Positions 48,811 through 61,662 of a DNA stretch of 64,000 nt are shown here, in pieces. Source of the DNA: Sisyra terminalis (taxonomy: Eukaryota > Arthropoda > Insecta > Neuroptera > Sisyridae); assembly GCA_958496175.1 (NCBI GenBank), contig OY292278.1:33728001-33792000 (forward strand), in the 5' to 3' direction. The translations under genes were made by a program, and so were the position numbers. The notes below the pieces were generated by a model. It was not told the DNA's origin. It did not search any database and saw nothing but the letters and a program-made list of their open reading frames with translations. The first letter of the stretch is position 1; every line of letters starts with the position of its first letter.

Positions 48811-51429
48811 AACATTTTCAACTTTGTTTATTAAAACTACGAGCTGATAATGCTATTTGATAAAAACTAGGATTTTTTTCTTCAATAAATGTATGAATGT
48901 TTAACACTTGTTCTGTTCTCCAAACAAGAATCAGTTTATAAGAAAATCCTGAAAAAGAGGTGAGATATAAAAATTTATTGATATTTTTTTGCTTCTCAAC
49001 CCTTCTTATTTTTTATTCTGCAGATCGAGAATTTCGGACCGATCTGACTTGTACTAAGGTAGAAAAAAGACAGAACGTGCAAAAAACGAAACAGAAATTA
49101 GCTTATAAAAATGCAAATGTATAAAAGTTGAAATTGTTTTTAAATGGAATCACGAAAGCCCAGTTAGGAGGTTCTTTTTAACGGGTTAACTACGATAAAA
49201 TGGAAACTGTTTTTTCCTTCCGTTTTGCTACAGCTCGGGTTTCATCGAGAGAGAGTACCTAATCGAATAATGTTGTCGAAAGTGTTTTAAATATTCAATG
49301 GCAAAAAATCTAAAATAAACAAACTATTGACTTCACTGTTTTTCAATGGATATATAAACCGGGGACTCGAACTGTTGAAAATAAATGAGAATTTGTAGTA
49401 CATTTATCGATGAATAACATGAATAATTAAACGTTTTAAATAACAATTTAGAGAGTAATAATGTAAATGTTAAATTGAATGAAACGAAATAGTTTTTTGA
49501 ATATTCCAATATATTGTCTTAAAACTAACACAAATCCAATACTAAACAAATAATCTAATTGTAAAATAAACGAGATTATTTTTTTCCTGCAATCTGTTGG
49601 CAAAAATACAATATTTTTTTTCAAATCTGGTAGAAGTTATGATATCGTATTCCTAGTTTCAGTATGCAAATATAGCTTTGTGTTGGGATAAAATATAAAT
49701 GTAGGTATAAATCGATTAGAGAGCAGTAAAAATACAAGAAAAAAAAACAAGAATAGACTCGTACGCATAAAGCCACAATAAAAGAGAGGAAAAATCGCGA
49801 CATAGAACTGTAAATAGTGCACCACCACAAACTGAATTTGGTTACACTGTAAAAAGTGGCATCGTTGTTTGTCTGGAGTTCGGTGGAAGCGTTAATTAGG
49901 TTTTTATCAGTATGTTCCAATGCAGAGAGCATTTAAAAAGTTTATCTATCATAAATATTACGTGAAGCTGAATGTAGCGTTAGATTTAGAGAAAGCGCGG
50001 CATATAATCATATTGCCAAACATTGCATTTGCCAAAGCGAACTATTTTATCAAATTAGAACGGAATTGGGTCAGTAGGTACTTTGAAACTACTTTGGTAG
50101 AAAATCTTGGATAAGTATCATTCATTACAAAACTTCAGCAAAGTGTTAGTAACTGTTAACGAACTTTTTGAGTATATTTAATAAGAAAAATGGAAAAAAG
50201 AGAAACATTGTTGTGTAAACTTTAACTATAGAAATGAAATAGTTTTAGTCAACACTCTACAGTTTTGATGAACTCAATTAACGATTCTATTAAAAGTATA
50301 ACATATTATTTGTATTCGAAAAAAATCATCAAAATTGGCTTAATGCACAAAAATTAATTTTTCATTTTTAGTGTTTTCCAATTTTTCCGTTATTAGCTTC
50401 CTTTAACATTTAAAATTTTCAATATTTCCTCTTAAGTTTGTTTAGAAGTGCAATGAGAAGTTATGACAGTGAGGGGAATTTATCTATGCTTATATATTGA
50501 GCGTTGTAGATATTATTATTTTTTTGAAGATATACTTCTATAGCGGCGTTATGAATAAAATAATTAGACTGAATTCTTAATAAGAGGTTGCTACAGTAAG
50601 AAGTTGCTCGAAAACGGTAAGCGACAAACTTCTAGCGGGCGAAAACTGGCTGTTTTTGGGACCAATTTAATAATACTAAAAAACGAATTCGAGTCGATTG
50701 AGTCGATCGCCAGCACTTGTTTTTGGTTTTTTAGCAGAAAAACCAATTGAAATGATCGATGGTGAAGTAACAGTCACCATCAGTTATTATTTTATTTTTA
50801 AAACGTCATTAAGCTCCAAAATGTTTAATTTTTATAGTTTGAACCTATAAATATATAAATAAATAATAAATATTATAAATACATTTAAAGAAAGGAATTG
50901 TTTTAAAAATATTCAATGCAATATTTAAAATAATGCCAGGAAAGTCAATTGATTTGTTATATTGCTTTATTTTTTTCTATATTTGAATAAAAAAATAGTT
51001 TCAATACATAGATATAAATGGGTAAAAAAATATAAAATTAACATTGCATTAATTTAATTTTCTGTTGGTGGTATTTGTATATGTTGTAGGTACACAAAAT
51101 TGACTATTTAAACAAACAATATTATATTTATACTCAATAGACTGTTTATTAATATCTATATATTATAGTTTATGACTGCAATCTTCCTCTATATGGAAAA
51201 TGATTTCAATGAGTATTTTTCGAATAAATGATTCATGCTGTATTGATAAACAGTTAATATGTAAGATACAAACTAAATAATATGTTTAAATAACCAATTG
51301 GGCTCATTTCTCTTTTAGCGACATCAACATCAGGCAAGGTTGCATCTTCAACTTTGTTTTTAATTTGATTAACAAGTAAATCTAGCCATAATGAAAATTT
51401 ACCAAAAAAAAAAAAACAATAACATTGTT

Positions 51430-51605
51430 CAGAAGAAAAAAGGAGAGAAAGCGGACTGTAGGAAGAAGAAGAATGTCCTGGCTTTAAAAATTCAGAGGCT
51501 GATTTAGTTGTACTTCAATGCAACTTTTCAGAACTGCGGTTCTAAAGGTCAGGATTCTTTGAAAATCTCTAACCATAGAAATGGGATGATACCCTAAGAC
51601 AAAGA
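51430..51605 (+). mobile_element. LINE ORF2 C-terminal fragment
   Basis: The plus-strand frame RRRMSWL.KFRG.FSCTSMQLFRTAVLKVRI (stops shown as dots) matches the C-terminus of non-LTR ORF2 proteins (SWLxNLRxWFGxTSxxLFRxAVxKxRI). It aligns at DNA level with 41340-41470 (for example TTTTCAGAACTGCGGT in both). It lies next to the pogo-like element at 51630. Confidence 0.6.
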
Positions 51606-51629
51606 ATATTAATTTCTTTTAAACAATTA

Positions 51630-52148
51630 CAGTAATTCCTTTCACGACACGGGTTTTCATTGCACGGTTTTCTATTGCGTGAGTTGAACTTTAAATACCA
51701 ATTTTTGTACTGCACAATTAAAATTTCACACTGCGCAGTTTTCAAATTTTTAGTCTTCATGCCTGCCTTAAATTTTGGCAGAAATTTATCAGGTACCTCG
51801 TCATTTAGCTCACCTATTAGACTCTTTATAGAAATATTTTTACGGAGAGGAGTAAGACTGGTAAACAATTCAAAATAACTAGTTTTTTTTCAAAGAAGAA
51901 AAAGCTCATCGGAATATAGCAGCGAATGGTCTGTTTTTATAACAGAAAATCTTTTTTTATTGCAAATATTCTAAAAAAGTTCATATTATTGATATTTGTT
52001 TTAATTTTAATTGGTTTTTGGAATTTCCTAAAATTTAGAACCTAATCTTCCTATTTTCATACAAAATAGGGTTCACATTGCGTGGTTTTGTATTGCGTGC
52101 TTGCTGTTTTTGAGGAACGAAACTACCGCATAGTTGGACGGATTACTA
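51630..52148. mobile_element. Pogo/Tc1-like non-autonomous DNA element
   Basis: The left end CAGTAATTCCTTTCACGACACGGG follows TA (51628-51629). The right end, read on the minus strand, is TAGTAATCCGTCCAACTATGCGG and is followed by TA (52149-52150). The imperfect terminal inverted repeats and TA duplications fit the pogo/Tigger branch of Tc1-mariner. Interior phrases such as ATTGCACGGTTTTC and ATTGCGTGGTTTTG near both ends form a direct repeat. No intact transposase was seen. Confidence 0.5.
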
Positions 52149-52150
52149 TA

Positions 52151-55100
52151 TTAATTCATTAAGTTTAATAGATAAAAAGCTAGACTTTTATTCTCTCGTA
52201 TGTTTGTTACCTGCAGAATTGCATACTTTAATGTTATTGTACCTGCTTTAATAATTTACATGTCACATTTTGACCATCATGATTTGGCATTTCTTTTCGA
52301 ACAATTGGTCGTCTCAAAAATATATTGCCTATCCATATATTTTGTCAACTTCATTTTTAACAGAAATTGTCTAAACTTATAGAGAATTTATTTTACCTAG
52401 ATTTTCAGTTTAAAAAATAAGGTCACAAAAATTTCAAACGACTTTGTAGGGGGGAAAAGATTCCATCCCGTGGTTTGTGAGTTGTAAGCTATGTTTTCCT
52501 TCGCCGGCTTCGTTATTTTATAGCGATGATAATAGACTCATAGGGTATAAGGCCTAATGCACCATGAAATGGTGAATGTTAGTGATTTATTTTTTAAAAT
52601 CATTTTAAAAAATTGCTTTAAAGACTTACCATAACGACCAATCCTTTCTACACGATTTTCAAGTATATTATACGGTGACATCTACTTCCGTATAAAACAA
52701 TTTATAACAGAAAAGACGAAAGATACTTCTGTGGTATTGGAGGCTTATTTATTCCACATAATTCACAATTTAATAACCAAATAATGGAAAAATGACATTA
52801 TTTCCGTAAATAAACACAAAATGTTGCACGAAATATGAGCTTTGCAATTAATTCAAACCGTCCACTAAATCATCATACTAGCACAGTCATATTTTATGCA
52901 GAGCTTGCGATTAAAATACTAATTTACAGTCTCGTGTTGAGAGTATTGATATAATTAGATCATATTACTCTCACACTATACGTATGTATAATACGTAGAT
53001 ATTTGTATGTAGCTCTTTTCGATGAGCTTTATTACTGTAATATTATAACACTGATCAACAACATAATATACAATGTAGCTGTAATTATTGCGCGATTATT
53101 ATCCTTAAATTATATTACTAGTTTGCATTTGTAAATATAATATATAACTTGTAAAAAAAAATCAAGATTTGTATTGAATATAATTTTTTTCGGTTACCTT
53201 TTAATTAAATATTTGTTTGCGGTTAATGTAACAGTCATTTATTGGATGCTTTTGGGATGATTTGAAGCTGAATTGGTGGTGAAGGCTTTGTCTATTCATC
53301 TTGATGTAGATTCAAAGCTTTATTGTGTAGCAATAGCGATATAATAGAACGTTAAATTTAGTTGTGGTAGATAGTGTGAAAGTTTTTGATTCACACGACA
53401 TTCAGGCGTATGATTATTTGATTGACAATAAAATTTTAGTGGTGGTTAAATGTTAACATAGACGAAATAGAGAAGTCGAAACATATTGAGAGTTTGAAGC
53501 AAAGTTGACTATAATTAGGAATGTAAGACTGACTTTCCTAATGAAGGTAGTGTCGATATTAATGCGATAATGAAACTCTTTGATAAATTGGGTTTCAGTT
53601 AATCTTGCAATGGTATCATAATTAGGCTATCTAAGATATAAATTCGAGAGCAGAGGATGAAATATAGGTTAAGCACTGAGAGAATTTAACCTAGAGAAAA
53701 TATATGATTTGATGTATTCTTCAAAAGAATTTTATACATTCAGTCATACCACATATTGAAATTCTGATTAATTCATTTCTACATTTCCTTTTCTCTTTTT
53801 CTTCTTTTTTTACGGAAAAAAGAAATTAGCTTGCGAATTTTTAATGTTATTTTAATTTTTGAGGCTTGTTAAGCTTTGTTTTGTCCTGAAGCTAAAAAAA
53901 GATATTACTATCTTTGATGTAGGAAATATAATTTTTTATTTGTGTGTTTCACAGGGTTTTGATTCCAGGATAATTTAATTATAAAAATAATATACCTATA
54001 TAGAATACAACTAAGGACGTTTTACTTGTCAGAAAACTTCAGTTTCGTTTGAGTATATGTTCAATTTGTTAAATTAAAAAAACAAAACGAGAAAAATTAT
54101 AAAGAAAAAAAATGATTTATATTTGAAAAGACGAAGAAAAATCTTATATTTACCCAAATTTATGAAAGGGTTTAGTTTGATTGAAGAAAAAAGAAAATGA
54201 ATGGGGGAAAAACGAGCGAAAAGGACTGAAGGGAATCAACAAAGGTATAGAGGGACTATTTGTTGTGGACTTATATAAATGTTCTAAGAAATCATGAAAA
54301 TATTATGTTATGTAAAATTTAGATTTGATCCGATCAGGTTTGATAAAAGACTTTCCGCATTTGACTGGACGTAAATTTCGTGCGCGGCTTTAAGTTTCCT
54401 AAGCGAATGATGGAAAATTTATTCCGCATCTCTGCTTTCGAATAGGAAAACATGTGAACAAAGTTAACTTTCAAATTGACATTGCGAAAAAAGAGAACGC
54501 TTTTTCATACTTGACGTAATAAATGAAAATTGAGCTAACCCACTGGAAATATCAACGATGCAAAGAAATATTATTTATACGTTAATTTCAATGATTCAAA
54601 ATAAAATCAGTTATTTCGTTTGCTAAATAACTTTTTGGAGAAATTCTTTATTCTAAAATATATAAAAAATAATGAAATTTTTAAGAAATAATTATCAAAT
54701 ATTGCTATGAATTTTAAGACCATCAACGCCTCGATAAATTCAATAATATATGTTACATAAAGAAAGCAATAATACATTCGTTAAGAAAATTTTGCTAAAT
54801 TTAGGACTTGCTGTCAATTTAACACTCACCATTTCTTTGTAAAATTATTTTCATTTTCAAATCTGAGCTACAAAAAATTTTTTTGTAAATTTTCTTTATG
54901 CAAATCTATGTTTCTCGTTTGTAGGTTTTCAAAGTTTGAATAAAACTAACTCTTCTGAACGACAAATATTTGCAGTTAATATTTATTTAAATTATAAATA
55001 ACTTGAACATTACAGAGTAACTTAGATGCTTGATCTACTAATTAAAACATTAGCACGATACTGATACACTATATTTATTTATTTAAACACAATGTAATTA

Positions 55101-56329
55101 TTTATTTTCGTAATAGCTATAATAATTTATTGATGAATTATTTCTATAAACTTCGAATTCCCTAATTTTGACAAGAAATTCGTTACTTTAAACATTCGCA
55201 TTTATATATTAAAAAAGAAAGTTTACTTAAGAATATCCAATTCATTGCTAGAAAAATTATCAATTAAAGAATTTAGTTATTTCATAAATATCTGGAATTT
55301 CTTCTGAACTCCTGAATCTCAGTAAAGTAAATATAACCAGTAAAAGCTTAAATTTCTAAAATAGTTGGCAAGCGTAAATCGCGGGGTTGGAAAGAAATGT
55401 AGTATGGTTTTTTTAATTGCAGAAAATTGTTATGTTGTACTGTTATGGATTAAGAGGACGTTATTTTGTTTTTTTGACAAAAGAAACTATGGTTCATAAG
55501 ATTTTGAGAAGCAATGTTCAAAGCATGATCATATCTTGAATCTCGACCATAGGTTTCACACTGTATTGGAACCTTTATACCCTTCACGAATAAAATATTA
55601 TTAACGCTCCTCTTTCCCATAAAAGTAAATTATATCATTTGTTTCTTAAAAAACCCGTTCACCAAAAAATATTCCAAAAGTCTGTAAGGAATTGTAACGA
55701 AAGAAAAAGTAAAACTGTAGTAAAAAGCAAAAAGAAAAAACAAAGAAAATTGGATCTAAGTATTAACAATTTATAACAAGATAAAATACATAGAAGATAC
55801 TTATCCTATTTACACTCAACATTCTATACAGCATAGGAACAATGTTACAGGGAACAGATATACCATAATCAACAACGCGACGTTCTCTTTTGATTTTCAA
55901 AGCCCAATTGGTTGTGCTCTTTATTATATTTGTCTGAGAACAATTTAGCGTTGGTTTTGATTGGACCCGTTTCGAATATGGCTAAGGATCTTAGATCATT
56001 ACACAATTTTTCTCAAAAAAAAAAAAAGAAAAAATGTATACCCTAAGGTTCCTTAATATTCTGTCTATTTGTCTGCATAATCATTGCTACTAGCTATGCC
56101 AGTTGAACCCCCTAGGAGAAGTGATATCGTCCTCGTTAGGAATTACAAGTTTTGGGCCAATGTTTTTTTAATGTGTCCTTACATTTTCCTGATTTTGTGG
56201 TCTGCTCCTATTCCTGAATTTTTATATATTTTATGAATAGACTTGCCAACTTCCATGAGCAGTACGATCTTAAAATTAGCAAAACAAGAAAGAAAATAAT
56301 GATTTTTGACAAAGTGACATCTCATCAGA
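52151..56329. other. Intergenic, no gene recognised
   Basis: AT-rich DNA. A plus-strand stretch near 53350-53450 reads VVVDSVKVFDSHDIQAYDYL, which might be a decayed coding fragment, but no family is evident. Confidence 0.45.
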
Positions 56330-57015
56330 ATTCAGAGAACTAAACGATTGTGAAGTAGTCCCAAAGATCATATAATACCAATACATATACCAAAAATCGG
56401 CAAAAATAGTAATGGCGGAACTAATAAAACTAGAAAAAAATGCTAAATTAAAACTAGAGAGACCTACTGGTAGCCGAGTGGTCAAGGCGACCGCTCCAAA
56501 ACTGGTAGGTGTTGGGTTTGTTTCTTATATTGGGCAAATTTTTGATTTTTCTCGATTACGGATTTTTATTAACTCTAGAGTCGTAAAAATCTCAGTAAAA
56601 CTTTAGTAGTTATAAAGCGACAGTAAATAACAGCTAAAAATAACTAGAGAACGCATTGACGTATATTCTAATGTTTATATATACCTATGAAACTTGGCTT
56701 CTAAAAAAATCGACAAACAAAGAGTCCCATGGGCGGAGAAAAGAATAAATAAATTTATTCTGCACGAAGTAAACATAAACGATAGACTCAAAAGTAGAAT
56801 AAATAAGGCATAGACGACGAATTTTGGTCATATGTATTAGAGAGCTGGGGAAATGGAACTATTTATAGAAAAAGTGGAAAGCAAAAACGAAGGTTTTGTC
56901 GCATAAAGGAGCTGACTGGACTCTCATAACCTGAAGCAGCACACCTAGCACAGGATAAGGAGATATGGAAGATGATATTATCATGGCAGGAAAGAAGAGA
57001 GATAAAATAACATAT
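56330..57015 (+). mobile_element. Decayed LINE ORF2 3' part, interrupted by a SINE
   Basis: The flanks of the SINE at 56461-56641 join into one degraded coding path: MAELIKLEKNAKLKLE before it, then ALTYILMFIYTYETWLLKK after it. The latter matches the ETWxLxK segment that follows the RT domain in RTE/CR1-like elements. Further on come a FGHM motif (about 56830) and EAAHLAQDKEIWKMILSWQE spread over two frames (about 56930-57000), matching the usual end ...EAAxLAQDRxxWR. Stops and frameshifts show it is dead. Confidence 0.65.
56461..56641 (+). mobile_element. Full-length tRNA-derived SINE with target-site duplication
   Basis: The 181-bp element begins GACCTACTGGTAGCCGAGTG, whose GTAGCCGAGTGG is a good A box of the class-II tRNA (Leu/Ser) type. 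GACCGCTCCAAAACTGGTAGG follows, then a decayed B box (GTTGGGTTTGTTTC). The family body (GGGCAAATTTTTGATTTTTC, CTCTAGAGTCG) and the tail TATAAAGCGACAGTAAATAA complete it. Identical 9-bp direct repeats AACTAGAGA flank it at 56452-56460 and 56642-56650. Retroposition by a LINE is implied. It is the best copy of the family in the window. Confidence 0.85.
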
Positions 57016-57330
57016 CAGTACAAAGGCGATTATGTATTAGCTGTTAGTATAGTAATCATTTTTTGTACGTAAAATTATGTGCGATGCATTTTTAATATTT
57101 GTTTTATTACCTATTGAATGTTAAACTGGAAATATAAACATTGAACCTTTTTTTTTGTTTACTTGTACCCAGATAACTACCTATAACCATGCCTATACTC
57201 CATGTAACTTTAATAGAGGTCATACAAAAATAATTGTTTGTTCTTAACAATATAATTTTATTTCCGTGGTCAACATTAGTAAAATTCCACAACCACCTAC
57301 CTGTTTTTTCGAATAGGTTGTATGGTCAAT

Positions 57331-57500
57331 GATCGTTTGGTGGATGAGTAGTCTAACGCTCCAAAACTGATAGGTGTAGAGTTCAAATCTCACATCTAGC
57401 AAAATTTCAATATTTTTTGATTTACGAACTTTAATTAACCCTGGAGTTGCTAAAGACTTGAGTAGCAAAGTGATGGTAAATAAAAACTAAAAGAAATAAT
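57331..57500 (+). mobile_element. tRNA-derived SINE, diverged full-length copy
   Basis: The head GTGGATGAGTAGTC (A-box region) leads to CGCTCCAAAACTGATAGGTG, the B box GAGTTCAAATCTC and the family body (AGCAAAATTTC, GATTTACGAAC, CTGGAGTTGC). The tail CAAAGTGATGGTAAATAAAA follows. Only about 690 bp separate it from the copy at 56461, in the same orientation. Confidence 0.75.
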
Positions 57501-59896
57501 TTGAACAAAAATAGAAATTAATTCTTAGTTTTTTGGTAAACCAATACTTATAAGTTATGAAGACATCCAATATTATTTCAAGTGAACACTAATGAAGTTG
57601 CTTATCAGTTAAATGCGTGCAAAGCGAGCAGAATGTCCAAATACTTATTGAAAAATAGTTCACTTTTATAGTTTTTTCCCCGTAATATGCTTTGGGTGTT
57701 TTATTTTTTATTTGATAATGTTTAATTTAAGTTCTACGATAAAATTTTGTTTAAGTTTATTGTTCTCCTTATTTGACTTTATGAAGTCATAAAAAATAGG
57801 TGAAAAAATAAATTTATAGATGAATAAATTTAATTTTTAGATAAAAGGTTCAAAATCCGAATCTAAAAGTATACCTTTTCTTATGTTGGCGTTTATATAT
57901 GTTTTTTTAAACTAAAGGTATATTTTCTTTAATCAAGATAGTCAAGGATTGTATCTATCGTTGAAGTTTATGGAATAGTTTGAAGGAAAAAGCCGTAAAT
58001 CTCGTTCCAAAATTCGTTTACAAATGCAAATCGATATTATAGCTAAAAATTACTATCTTCTCAACTTACACCATCGTCTTTAAATTGAGATATTTATGAA
58101 GCAGGTAAGAAATATTTTGATAAGATGATAAATTTTATGTTTCTCGTAATCATTTTTTATCAGCAACTCACCGAAACGGATATATCATATCATTACCGCA
58201 CTATTGATTCGAAATCACACAAAAGAATATCGAATCCTTGATACAATCATTGAAAACAGCCAGGTTCGAGTTATCCATTCGTAATGAGCCGACATATTGC
58301 TGTTGAAGCCGAGATAAATTCCCTCGAAAAATATAGGCCTTCAATCTCATACCAAATCTATTCACTTTTATTTGGGATTGAGCGTATTTAATATCTGATT
58401 TATTCATGCAATTTAAAGATAAAAGAAAATACCTCAAATTGACAAAATACACACTTTTTTGAGTGGATATTTTCGCTCTTAAAACAATGTAAATATGCAT
58501 TTATCATACACCCTAAAGATACGAGGCTAACTGAGAAAGACGAATGAGTAATTTTGAAGTATGTAGCTTTGGCGGTGGTAGAATGACATTAATATCCCGA
58601 GGCAAAACCAGACTTGCATTATGACGGATAAGTGCTATTATGTAAAAAAAAATAATAAAAACACAAACCTAAAACCACATCATCAGGTGTAGAGAAAATC
58701 ACTTCAGTTAATATGTTCACGATTTTCCTCCGGCTAAATACTGCAGTTTCGCTAATAAAATCCGATTACTTTTTTCATGAATTCTAAAAAAATTCAATCT
58801 AACTCGACAATATCAAAATGGAAATTTGCCTAAGCCGTACAAGTGCTTTAATTTTGTAATGTTAAATCTCATAAAAATATTATTTTTGAAGCTTTTGCGA
58901 TTGTGCTTGGAAAGTTATAGAAAATAAACGTGATGAGAAACTATAGTAAAGACTATGACGGAATCACTCGAATGAACCATGTTAAAGTGGTTGGAATATT
59001 AAATCAGCTTAATGTGTCTGCATTGAGGTGCATTGTGTTATTATTTTGCAGAATTTAATCTTAGAACCTCTTGAAAGATTGAATTTTCATTTCTGCTTTA
59101 ATAACTCTCGGCTACATTCGTACCTGATTAGAAATTCTATCCAGTAATCCACATACCTGACTTACCATATTCATTATTTGCACAGGGAAAAAAATTAACT
59201 AATTTACAAACACTTATTTCCATCTAGGTCACATGTTATTTCATTGTCCTTTTTTCTATTCTCTCTCATATGTCATTAATTATTTTTATGGTTTTCTGTT
59301 TTTAAAATTAAAAACAACATTGTAGTTGCAAGTAGTTAACAACTTTTCTAATTGATTTTTTTTTGTTTTTTGTTGGCTTGTCTTGATATAATTTAGCAAA
59401 TTTTATAGTCTCTCGCTATTTATTTAGTGTATTGTTGCGCTGTGGTTTGTGAATGAAAAAATAACAATGTCGGTTGTGTCAGCTGTTGGTGGAGCTTTTT
59501 AATGCAGCTTTGTTTAGAAATTGGATTTTTTTCTATTTAAATGAACAAAAGTTAATTGAAAATCGTTGCAGAGGACATTATGGTTTATTTTATTTTCAGA
59601 TTTTTTTCGATATTACTTTTAAAAGCTATAATGGTTAATTGTTTTTTACTTTTAAAAGCTTTTCCAGGGTGACACCTTACTCACCATGTTGTGCTTTCTT
59701 TTATGGCTTTATTTTTTTATCCTGCAAATAATGGTTTATAATTGTAAACTATTTTAAAACTTGTTATAATCAGATACTTATGCACGTGCTGTGAAAAAAA
59801 TTTATCAAAAAAATGCCATAAAATTAATTAGTTACAATGAAAAAAATGATTAGATTATAAAAGTGTGAATATTCTGTACAACAATCTTCAAAAGTT
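57501..59896. other. Intergenic, no gene recognised
   Basis: AT-rich sequence. A 99-codon minus-strand frame at 58201-58500 has mixed amino-acid composition (including GMRLKAYIFRGNLSRLQQQY) but no domain I recognise. Confidence 0.45.
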
Positions 59897-59985
59897 AAAT
59901 TTTCAATTTACAGATTTTAAATAATCCTAGAGTTGCTAATGACTTTGGTAGTTATAAAGCTACGGTAAATAACAGTAAAAAAAAT
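59897..59985 (+). mobile_element. SINE 3' fragment
   Basis: Only the body and tail of the local SINE family are present: CAATTTACAGATTTTAAATAA, CCTAGAGTTGCTAATGACTT, and the tail TATAAAGCTACGGTAAATAA. The tRNA-like head is missing. Confidence 0.6.
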
Positions 59986-60258
59986 CGTAAATAAAAAATA
60001 AAAATAAAATGTGCATTAGTATTGCACTAAATTTTATCGGGAAATACAATTTCATCGTAAATTAGTCTTTAGCTGTACGCTTTTAAGCACCTTAAAAATA
60101 AAAAAAATTACTTAATAACTTTTTACAAAATGCTATGCGTTACTTTATCAAGTATACATTTTTTGTCTTTATAAGATTTTATTATTCACTTATTTTGCGA
60201 TGATATTTTTATATTTTACTTTAATTGATATCATTGTTTTAAATAAAACTGTCAAGCC

Positions 60259-60372
60259 TTATAGTGACTCTAGAGCTACTAAAAATCCGTAAATCGAAAA
60301 AGTATTCACTATTGGAATTCATCAGAAGGCTTCCTTTAGTTACGGAAAAAATTTGTCCGTTCCAAAATAGTT
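60259..60372 (-). mobile_element. SINE fragment, minus strand
   Basis: The minus-strand reading gives CTATTTTGGAACGG, a decayed B-box region, then the family body CGATTTACGGATTTTTAGTA and CTCTAGAGTCACTATAA. Both ends are degraded. It faces the copy at 59897, 270 bp away. Confidence 0.5.
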
Positions 60373-61383
60373 TTTGTTCATAAATTTCAATTTCATTAAC
60401 TTTTAATCACAACTAAAAATATAACTTATGAATTAATTACATGAAACTTTGTAGACGAATTGTCAGGGGTCATCAGAGAACCTGGGACACCTAATATCAA
60501 TTAAAAAAAAACAATATTGTTTTCAAAAGACACTAATTGATATATAAGATATAATTTCCAGTAAATGTACCAGCTTATAATACCTTACGTGAAATATTGA
60601 TTTATCTCGACTTTGTAATGAAAAGAGTCTTTGGATCACATAAGATTGATTAAGACTATTACACATAAGACAATTACAGGATTTGAACGTAGAACTACTG
60701 GATTCAAAGCCGTTATTTTGATGGTTATACCACAAAAAAGATATTTTGAATTATAAGTGATAAACAATACATGGATTTAGTTTCTATTGCATTAGTTGAT
60801 ATTTAAATCATCTTCGTTTTAGATGGACAGTATTTTGTCCAATAGAAATTGTTTGAATATCTTAAATTTTACCGGGAGTAGACTAAAGTTGTCCGCACAC
60901 TATCTACCAGCCCCAAAGAAATGTTTCATATGAGAATACAACCCACAAAATACAAATATTTGGATTTTGAATTTCGATTTTCATAGGAATATATACAATA
61001 TTTCAGTAGTGTCTTTGTTTCTTTTATGCAGATGTCCTTCACTTTTGGTCGCTATATTAGTATATTACCGATATTATCTACATTAAGGGTTTTTAAAATA
61101 TTTCATTGTAATATAGCTGTAGTTGTAATTTCAGAGTTTTAAAACTGTGCATTAAATTGTTAAAATAAACAATGGTATGTTTTTATTTCCAATGAATGTA
61201 CTAGTATTCTATTAATATAGTAAGTATACTTTGCTATAGTGTGTGGCTAGCCTAATTAGTCGATAGCAGTTAATTAAGGTTTAATTTTTTCCTAGTTTTG
61301 GTATGACGATTATAATAGCCGTTTTCCAGGCGAAAGGGAAGTTTAACATTGATAAATATTTATTTATTATTTTCGAGTCACAA
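60373..61383. other. Intergenic, nothing recognised
   Basis: AT-rich sequence without a recognisable gene or repeat. Confidence 0.5.
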
Positions 61384-61515
61384 TTAATAAATAAATGAAT
61401 AATATTGTATGTTGTATGACTCAATTTCTTTATTTATTTCTTGAATACGTTTCAACAGTCTTTGGCAGTTATCGTCAGGTAATAGGGAAGTATCTAAACT
61501 TGAGAATGGTATTGA

Positions 61516-61562
<47 letters not shown>
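61516..61562. repeat. TA-dinucleotide microsatellite
   Basis: An uninterrupted alternating AT run of about 45 bp. It lies inside a minus-strand open frame (61384-61662), where it encodes repeating Tyr-Ile. The flanking parts of that frame look unusually protein-like (KAPRFDKIATRLIKEL before, SLDTSLLPDDNCQRLLKRIQ after), but no family was recognised. Confidence 0.85.
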
Positions 61563-61566
<4 letters not shown>

Positions 61567-61662
61567 GGTGTGTTTATCGGATTTGGATAATTCTTTTATG
61601 AGTCGTGTCGCTATCTTGTCAAACCTCGGTGCTTTTTTCTCTTCAGGGTGCTGATTTTGCAT

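Noticed and set aside
49621..50114. Overlapping ORFs on both strands near 49.6-50.1 kb
   Set aside because: Low-complexity hydrophobic translations with no domain and no conserved motif.
58201..58500. 99-codon minus-strand frame with mixed composition
   Set aside because: No family recognised and no supporting exons; the ORF length is not exceptional for this window.
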